A DNA stretch of 64,000 bases from Epiperipatus broadwayi (taxonomy: Eukaryota > Onychophora > Udeonychophora > Euonychophora > Peripatidae). The notes below the pieces were generated by a model. It ran no database searches and was not told where the DNA came from. It saw only the letters and a list, made by a program, of their open reading frames with translations. Positions within the stretch are counted from its first letter, which is position 1, and the number at the start of each line of letters is the position of its first letter. This document shows, piece after piece, positions 52,723 through 64,000 of this stretch. Position numbers and translations under genes: made by a program. Location: positions 219,305 through 283,304 of the forward strand of contig JAQFVV010013067.1 in assembly GCA_028023455.1 (NCBI GenBank). The letters run 5' to 3'.

Positions 52723-55700
52723 ATATATATGGGATTTTTGCATTGTTTTATTCATAAATAATAAAGAAACCATTTAAACAGAAAACAAAATTTCACAATC
52801 AGTTATGAAATCAATAAAACATGCACAAAAAAACACCAATTAAAATAAATGAATGATAAATTTTCATCATATTTCTTGGGATTGTAATAATTCTTACGTG
52901 TATAAATTTTATAAGACTTTCTTTTTTACCCATAGAATGTTCAGATCTTTTTGAATCAAAATTGCTCTTGACATTTGATGAATTCCAGTCTAACCTTTGA
53001 TAAGAGATAAACAATGCATTTACAGTTTACCTGAACCTTTAATGTCCTTTTTTGTTAGATGTTTACATTATACTCCATTTTAAAAATTTGATCATTAGAC
53101 ATTAGACAACAGACAGATGGCAACAGAAATAACACAATTACATGTATAATACAGATGATAAATCTAGTATACTTTTGTTTTCTCTAGTCTATTATATTTA
53201 TTAGTTTGAAATTAATATTATATGTTCCACACATGATATATATATATTTTACCAACACAAAATATTTTTTTCTGCCAATTAATTTTTGTTTCTTTATCAA
53301 AAAGACCTTGCTAATTCTTTCAAACTCCTTCTAATTTAAGATTTAACTTTAGCTTTTCAATTAAAATCTCTTTTTTTCTCTCTGCAAAAATTATTTTCGT
53401 CTCCCCTCAAGAGACATAAATACAATAAAAGATGCAGCTGAAGAGATACCCATATGAAGCAAAGTTATATATTTCTTTTGCAATGACTTTTTTTTCTTTT
53501 TATATATTCCATAAATAAAGAAAAACGCTGACTCATCATTCCGATGGTCTGTATTAACATTTTATTTTCATTTTTATCTGTACAAAAATAATACAAAAAT
53601 ATTCCATTTTCTTTATACTACATTCTTTAATATCGTATAATTACAAACCTTTTAATGAGATTTTATACCTTGACTTGAGTATGAAGGAAAGAAAATATTG
53701 TACATTGATCGAGTATAATATTTATTTTATATTGATAAGATAAAAAAAAAAAACGTATTAATTAATGCATTATAGGTTACCTACATTCCTTTCCCCTTCA
53801 TAAAAAAAAAGCCTAAAAATTATCATTAGACACATTCCACATACTACTTAACAAAAATATTATATAATTACTCTGTATTAATTCACAAAATGTTGAGGTA
53901 TTTATATGTAGTACATCAATAAGTGACATTTTTCTCTTTATATTTTATAATGTTTAAATAAAAAATACATCTTTAAAAAAGAATCTTATTTTTTTAAAAA
54001 AAATGCATCACTAGTAAAAATGTCAAGATTAAGATAATTTACATCGTGGGCAGACACACCTTTCTTATCCACAGATACATTTGTAATTATTTCAAGCACT
54101 TTTTACCTTTTTCTTGTGCTAAGGTTTATTTATATTAAAATACTTCAAACCTTGGAAAGAAGTTCAATTTCTAATCCCCAATTCAACACATATTATTATA
54201 CTCACTGAAAAATGTAAGAAGTTAGTGATTGTAATTTTGTATCTTGTTGATGTAAAAATTGAGTATACAGTTCATGTGGTTTATATTATCCTTGAGATAT
54301 ATGTTATATGATACTATCCTAATATACTAATATCCACTAACTATCCAGCAATAGCTATGTATGTTTTGTCAAAAGTATCTGGTTTGTTATATATGGAATC
54401 CTACCATTCTTGTATTGATTTTGAAGATGCATTGTTTATTTATGAAATTTAATTGGAAAGTTTTGTCTAAACTATTGAAGTGTTCAATTGGTACTTCACT
54501 TAACAATATTCTCTATATGTTCAGATTCTCTGACAATTTGTAAGCAAGTTTAAAATAAACTTTCAATATATAGTTGTTTCTCTCCTATGCACATGCTTGA
54601 TGATACACCTTTGACTGAATTCCTTAGCTTTTTTTTAATCTGTATTTGATCTCTAATCTAGTGCATCTTTCTCTGGTCTGCTTTTCATTTTCAAAATCAT
54701 TTAGGTATTTCTGTATGAGTTGCTTCAATATTTTCCCCAAAAGTCTCCTTGTCAAAAATCTCATTTTAGATTGCTAGGTGACAATTTTACAATACTTCAC
54801 TATTCTGCACTTTCTTATTTTTGTTCTTCTGTCTATGATATGTCTATTCTTTTCTGACCAAATTTGTCATTATACTTTTCTGTGCTTCATAGTTTTTTTC
54901 TATTTTCCAATTAAACACATCAATCTGCATTCTGACATTCCATATTTTTTTTGATCATCTTATATCAATTATCATAGGATCCTGATCAAGCCATTTGATA
55001 ACTCTTCTCTCATTTGAATTATTTTCTTAGTCACACTCTCTCAATTTTTACTGATTATTTTTTAATAATATCTGTGCATCTGATATAATTATTTTTATTT
55101 TTTTTTATTTTCAGGGTGTTTTAAATTTGTTTAGCTTTTTATTGATTTTTTCTACCTCTCTTATTTATTCTGAACATTTTAAATGCTACCTCTTGATTTT
55201 CTGCCTGCAATTCTTAAAGTAACTGCAATATTATTTGCATTATCTTTTTCATGGAATCAGTGATTATGCTTCTATTGCTCATTGGGTTGGGTTTTGATTA
55301 GTTAACTATGTTTTTGTGATTGTTTGAATTTATTTCCTATTGCAAATATATTTTATTAGGATTTTTTTCTCTTAGTCTTGGATTTCATGATCATATACTT
55401 CTATTACATATTCTGTTTTTTTTTTCAATTATATTACATATCAGTGGCCTGTGCAACATTGCATCACATGTATTCTTTATCATATTTTTGATTGCCTGTC
55501 TATCCATTTTTTCTAAAACAACCCAATGCTTTGTTGCTATATTATATCAATGTTAATGTAATATTTACTATTATTTTAATATAATTTATTATTCCTATCT
55601 CATTCATTATAATATTTTATTCACTCAATAATTCCACATGCTTTTTTTTCTTCATTTTAATTTGATATTTATCTATTATCATTTTTAAATAATAAATTTG

Positions 55701-57290
55701 GTTTAATAATAACACTATTTTTCTCACTTTTACAAAAATGATTTGAAATCAGTTGAAAATTGAAAATTTCCAAATATTCATTTTTTAATTCTAAAGATCA
55801 ACATGATAAGTTGGGTTTTTTTTTATTCAGGATATGATTTAAATGAATTGCAATTAGGTCAGGTTCAAATTATGTACCTAATTTGGTCACTATTGTTGTA
55901 ATGAAAAAGGGCTATGTATGATAGCCATATATACCCAGGGAACTACCAATCTTAACCACAAACACTCATAATTAAATATAATTTTTCATGTGTCAAAAAT
56001 TAGTATTCATAATAATGACCATATGTTTTATTCTTTTTGTCACCCCTTTTATACTTTCAAAATAAACAAAGGCTCTAATTTTTGATCTTAATTCTATTTT
56101 TTGAAAACTACTTTTATAATAGTTGATCTGAAGATTGCTGCAGGAGATTAATGTTAATGACCAGGGCATCCATGTTTCATCTTCCATCACAAACGAAACA
56201 CAAATAAACCCAAGAATGTAAGATATCAGCTTAACAAATCTTATAACATTGTTGTTAACATTCCTGTAGTGACATTTTAGAAAAATTAACCAAATCCCTT
56301 TTAGATAATTATAATAATATATTTGAATATTAAATTAATTTGTGAAATGAACAGTAAACAAAAAGACCATGCAACAAAATGTTCTCTATTACATTAAAAA
56401 AAGTATAAATACACTGATTAACATTCTTTTTCTAAATTATATACACATAAAATAAGATAGAGCAATAAATATAAATGGACAAAAAGGCTAACATATTAAT
56501 AAATGGCTTAATACATTAACAAAGTTGACATATATTGTTTATATAAAATAATAATTAAAAATATTAATTATAATTGCGTGATATATTTACATACATATCT
56601 TTCATAATTAGATATTTATTGGGGCGATATAAATTCATTAAGTTAACATTTATGGCCTTAGAATTGTTCATGTTGAAATATGTTTTTTTTTTTTTCACTT
56701 AGAAATATTGCTTTCAACCAGACTAATCTTTTTTTTATTTATTTGTCACAAAATTGCCTTTAAAAATATGTTTATTATTTCTTTTCAGGTAACACATCTG
56801 AAACATTAGACTAAAGAATGATAACCGTGCAAATGTTAATTAGAAAAAGCAAGACCTTCATTATGATGTGACAATTACTTAGAATATTTTAACACACATC
56901 ATAAGAAATAAAAAGCATTGTTAAAATATTGATGTTAAGCAATAACAAATTAATTGGGGCATGAAAAATAAATAATTTTCTAATATAGTATTTAAATCAC
57001 CTCCAAAGTTATTAATCATTGCATTCTTAAGTTTTAACTATTTTTAAACAAGATAAGCTTCTCTAAACAATGTCTCCATTTAAGACTGAAATTAAAAATT
57101 ATTCTATTAGAAGAACATGATAATTATTTATAATCACAATTGATACTGTCTCAATTAAACATTTTAATTCAATAAAAATTCTTAATAATTATTTTTAATA
57201 TTAATATTTTATTTTATTTACTCTCACTTCTATTTTTTAATCATTGCACAAAAATATATATAAAACACATTCATTAGAGCTTTCACCATT
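52723..57290. other. AT-rich; one weak exon candidate; otherwise no gene
   Basis: 54,560-55,560 is T-rich on plus. Its minus-strand reading gives broken A-rich frames that could be an old LINE but show no catalytic motif. An acceptor-like CTTTTCAG at 56,788 has no supporting frame. Confidence 0.45.
52898..52994 (-). CDS. Weak exon candidate (97 nt), minus strand
   Basis: Minus strand: TTGTTTATCTCTTATCAAAG, then 97 nt ending CAC|GTAAGAA. Open with one carried base: LDWNSSNVKSNFDSKRSEHS and on to LIKFIH, Ser/Lys-rich. There is no GC rise, and it does not phase directly with the other minus-strand candidates. Confidence 0.2.
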
Positions 57291-57419
57291 GATATAGTAC
57301 CCTGACAATAGGACTATGAATCCTAGAAGTCATGACAAGTCCCTACAATGGACTATACTATTATTTTATCTACATACTATTTTATATTCTTAATTATTTC
57401 TAAATTATGTTTAATTAAT

Positions 57420-57600
57420 ATTAGCAATTATGAGACCCACTTATCCTATTAACAAGATCACATACTCTTTAACATTAAACAAATACCAAAGTATTTGCTC
57501 AATGGCATAAAAATACCAAGACACACCTCCTTATTAATTATCTAAATATCCTCATAACTAACAATAGTACTTAAATAAATATAAAATATTTTTAATTATT
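57420..57600 (+). repeat. Dispersed repeat family C (copy 2)
   Basis: AACAAGATCACATACTCTTT, ACCAAAGTATTTGCTCAATG and CATAACTAACAATAGTAC match the minus strand of 43,760-43,950. A weaker relative may lie at 60,115-60,180 (CAATGGCATAAGGATAC). Confidence 0.8.
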
Positions 57601-57689
57601 AACTTTAAGTTAAATTAATTAATAAGATTAAACTATCATTCTATTGTATTTTTAACTTTTATTATTATTACTTTTATAAGCTTATAATT

Positions 57690-60699
<3,010 letters not shown>

Positions 60700-60829
60700 C
60701 ATTCCCTTTTTTTTCTTTTACTTAGTGCCATCTTATTTATTTTAGATGTAAATCCCCTTCTTGTTCGATTACAACAGGCATTTGAGGGAATGGGAGATCC
60801 CAGGAACAGGTCAAAAAATGACCTGCATT

Positions 60830-61200
60830 GCATACATGGATGATATTACAGTTTTTTCCTGAAATCAAAAAGAGAGATAACAAAACTACAGATGAATTTA
60901 GAAGAATACTCAAAGGAATTTAAACTAAGTTTCAATCAAGAAAAAAACAGCAGCATGGACCATATTCACAGGAAAGCCATGTACATCCATTTTCCAGGCA
61001 ATGCCAAGCTCATTGCTTGGATTTCCATTCCATCTAGGGACTACTGGAATGAGATGTCATTTGCAGAACAAATTGAAAAATGAAATACAGCAAATAGCAG
61101 ACTCTCTAGCCAATACCTATATGTCAGTACATTCTAAGATTCAATTAATTAATAGTTTGATGATGACAAAGATAGTTTACTATATGCCAGTGGTTGCATT
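60830..61200 (+). pseudogene. LINE A reverse transcriptase catalytic box and thumb
   Basis: IAYMDDITVF carries the paired aspartates. After a stop at 60,851 there is an intervening zone with KKTAAW. Then GFPFHLGTTG and LKNEIQQIADSLANTYMSVH, KIQLINSLMMTKIVYYMPVV form the usual helices before the FLW region. There is one frame from about 61,001 to 61,204. The part upstream of the catalytic box (60,747-60,800) is in another frame. Confidence 0.7.
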
Positions 61201-61204
61201 CTGA

Positions 61205-62057
61205 AAAGCTTTTTTCTCCAAAATTAAGACCATTTGCAATCAGCTACTATGGTCAAGGAAAGTCATGGCAATAGCAATGACGAAACTAAAGCAGCCACTG
61301 AATAAAAATAGTTTGAGGTTACATGATATTGGTATTTTTGACAAACAGAGAATGAGGAACAATATAATTGATATTGTTAAACAATTTCCAAAAATTAAGC
61401 AGCTCATAGAGGTCATACCAACTGATAAACCACCAACAAAAAATTATCATATATTGAACAATTAATATATCTTTGTAAAACATAATCAAAAATCCCAAAG
61501 CAATTTATTAATAAGTACAAATACTGGAAAAGTTATGAACTAATACATGAAGATAATAACACAATTGCTTTGGAACCAATACTGCGAATTAAGAATAAAC
61601 AACTGGTTAAAAGGTATAAATGATGGGCCTTAGAACCAAAGTATTTCAATTTTCTAATAAAACATAACATATCTGCTTTACCTATCACATATTTTGTTTG
61701 CCATAAAAGACTGTATACGTCAATTGATCCCTTTTGTGGGTTATGCCATCGAGCTGAGGAAAACCTATCACAACTGCTATATCACTGTGAGGGACGTTGG
61801 CAGATAAGAAATCTGATAATTAGCAATTACATGAAGTCTTATGTAACAATGCATTAATTAATTTCTGCATTTGGAGAGAGATTAACACCAAGTGTCAGGG
61901 CAGCAACCTTTGTGCTATATGCGTACTGGTGTACTAGATGCACTTTCCTAATTGGTAACAATTCCAGGAGGCATCCAACTACTTTTTCAAATAAACTTGC
62001 TATGATAAAGAAATGGGATAAGACACTAGCCAGACCTGACACTTATGCAGCAATCTA
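61205..62057 (+). pseudogene. LINE A C-terminal domain
   Basis: TKLKQPLNKNSLRLHDIGIF resembles the P...GGLgL.D segment. Downstream, EPKYFNFLIKHNISALPITY and CGLCHRAEENLSQLLYHCEG give a zf-RVT-like ribbon. The usual E..HL His is Gln here (Ser-Gln-Leu-Leu). FVLYAYWCTRC with RRHPTTFSNKL closes the domain; copy B shares EPKYF.FL, YA...., WCTRC and RRHP. Confidence 0.65.
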
Positions 62058-62420
62058 GCCATTACATATGATTAGATATATGTTATAGTGACAAAAATTA
62101 TAAAACTCTTATGAACTAGTATAGTGTGTATTTTTGAAAACCTAAAATCTTGCAACATCAGTGAATTTTGGGAATAGGATACACTTGAGATTTTGAACAT
62201 TGTAAATTGAAAAATTTAAACATTATAAAAAAACATAGAAGGATATGCATGTCAAATTACGAACAAGGACAATTTGCAACATTTTTTTCCCTTCAGTTAT
62301 AAGTGATTGATTTGTTAATGGGGTTCAAATGATAATTGACAATCCAAGATATTATATGTAGATGAACTATGTAAATGCAAAATTTGTAATACTTTTGAGA
62401 CAATAAAGGCCTTTTGAAAC

Positions 62421-62627
<207 letters not shown>

Positions 62628-62632
62628 GAAAG

Positions 62633-63463
62633 ATGATGTACAAACTCCACTTCATATTATTAATAAACAATTATGTTGCAAATTCAAACTATGGTCAACT
62701 GAACCAAAATATTTTGACTTTCTACTAAAGATAAATCTGGACTCACTACCTACATAACATTTTTTGAAATATCAATGAAATTATAAAGATATAGATGATA
62801 TATTTAATCTATTAAATAGGGACTTGGAGACACAAAACCACCTTTTTTTTTCATGCTCAAGTCTAGAAAACATTCGTGAAATTATTAGCACTTCACTCAA
62901 AGATAAAAAAATCAAAATGAAAACTGTTTTGACTCTTTAAAAAGGGTATCTTTGCTGAAATAGGAATCTGCACATTTTTACTCTATGCCTATGGTGTACA
63001 AGGTGTAATTTTGTATACAATTATAACCCCAGAAGACATCCAAACACGTTCAGAAATAAGCTGCAAACCATATGTGAAAGAGACATGAAGATTACAGATC
63101 AATCTAAGTACATTGACACCTGGAATATACAAGAACTTATATAAAAGCACTAACAAAAAAACTATATCTAACATGGATCCTTGTGCCAATTCTAAAGTCA
63201 ACTGACACAAACTAGATGCATTTCTGCTTTAATTTAATTGAAGTATATCTAATTGAATATAATTGTATGATTGAGTTATCATCATTGACTTTGTTGAACT
63301 GTTTTTTTTTTTCTTAGATACTTTTAGTTTGATAATGCATACAGATACTGATCAAATCATTGTACATATGCAGTTTTGTGAAACCAATTTATATATAAGA
63401 ACTATGCTGCCAAATGTAATTTGTGTAACATTTTAGAATACTAATAAAGTTTATCCTTTGAAA
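62633..63463 (+). mobile_element. 5'-truncated LINE (copy B) with (AAT)n tail
   Basis: Only the C-terminal domain and 3' UTR are present. Codons near 62,690 give LWSTEPKYFDFLLKINLDSL, then ETQNHLFFSCSS (the canonical E..HLFF.C, though the first Cys pair is lost) and LCLWCTRC with NPRRHPNTFRNKLQ. Stops and frameshifts intervene. The terminus CTAATAAAGTTTATCCTTTG AAAC then AATAAT copies that of LINE A. The minus-strand ORF at 62,989-63,210 is a shadow. Confidence 0.7.

Positions 63464-64000
<537 letters not shown>

Noticed and set aside
55320-55556. Hydrophobic 78-codon ORF
   Set aside because: T-rich strand gives Phe/Leu/Ile-rich frames by composition; no start context, splice signal or repeat match.
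56760-56814. Possible terminal exon after CTTTTCAG at 56,788
   Set aside because: Eight codons or fewer before a stop in each frame, no GC rise and no partner donor.

Overview
The window is AT-rich eukaryotic, almost certainly animal, DNA (roughly three quarters A+T by eye). It is dominated by long (AT)n, (AAT/ATT)n and (AGT)n microsatellites, decayed retroelements, and an unusual number of inverted repeats. There is no intact long ORF, no operon-like layout and no rRNA or genuine tRNA gene. Three Penelope-like elements (PLEs), LINEs with AAT tails, a Ty3/Gypsy element and tRNA-derived SINE-like pieces fit a repeat-rich invertebrate. A lophotrochozoan such as a cephalopod is my guess, at low confidence, from the style of the repeats only.

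Layout: 0.5-1.9 kb is a decayed PLE (+). 2.4-4.35 kb is a tandem array of about 470-bp units that flips orientation near 3.55 kb; a diverged relative lies at 46.9-47.7 kb. 9.2-9.5 kb holds dispersed repeats shared with 20.4 kb and 52.5 kb. 10.06-10.72 kb (-) holds two segments with higher GC and matching splice signals, the best sign of a host gene here. 11.59-14.74 kb is an old Ty3/Gypsy LTR element with most of pol deleted. 18.8-19.56 kb is a compositionally aberrant block. 20-22.7 kb holds several near-perfect (AT)n-cored palindromes and two plus-strand exon candidates. 24.7-25.7 kb is a large imperfect inverted repeat. 32.6-38.25 kb is a long decayed LINE (+) broken by an (AT)n tract and an inverted repeat. 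39.5-40.8 kb is a PLE (-) whose RT segment is repeated in inverse orientation just past its 3' end. 43.4 and 46.1 kb are two copies of a tRNA-derived SINE-like element. 48.5-48.9 kb is a palindrome made from a GIY-YIG domain. 51.55-52.72 kb is a set of nested inverted repeats. 58.8 kb is a 49-bp hairpin. 60.7-63.6 kb is a chain of (AAT)n, LINE, (AAT)n, LINE, (AAT)n.

The common theme is inverted duplication at every scale, from 80-bp palindromes around (AT)n to kilobase tandem-inverted arrays, often next to retroelements. Candidate host exons are proposed from splice motifs, open phase and GC rise. They are weak individually; the minus-strand pair at 10.1-10.7 kb is the best. All similarity statements were made by eye without database searches.
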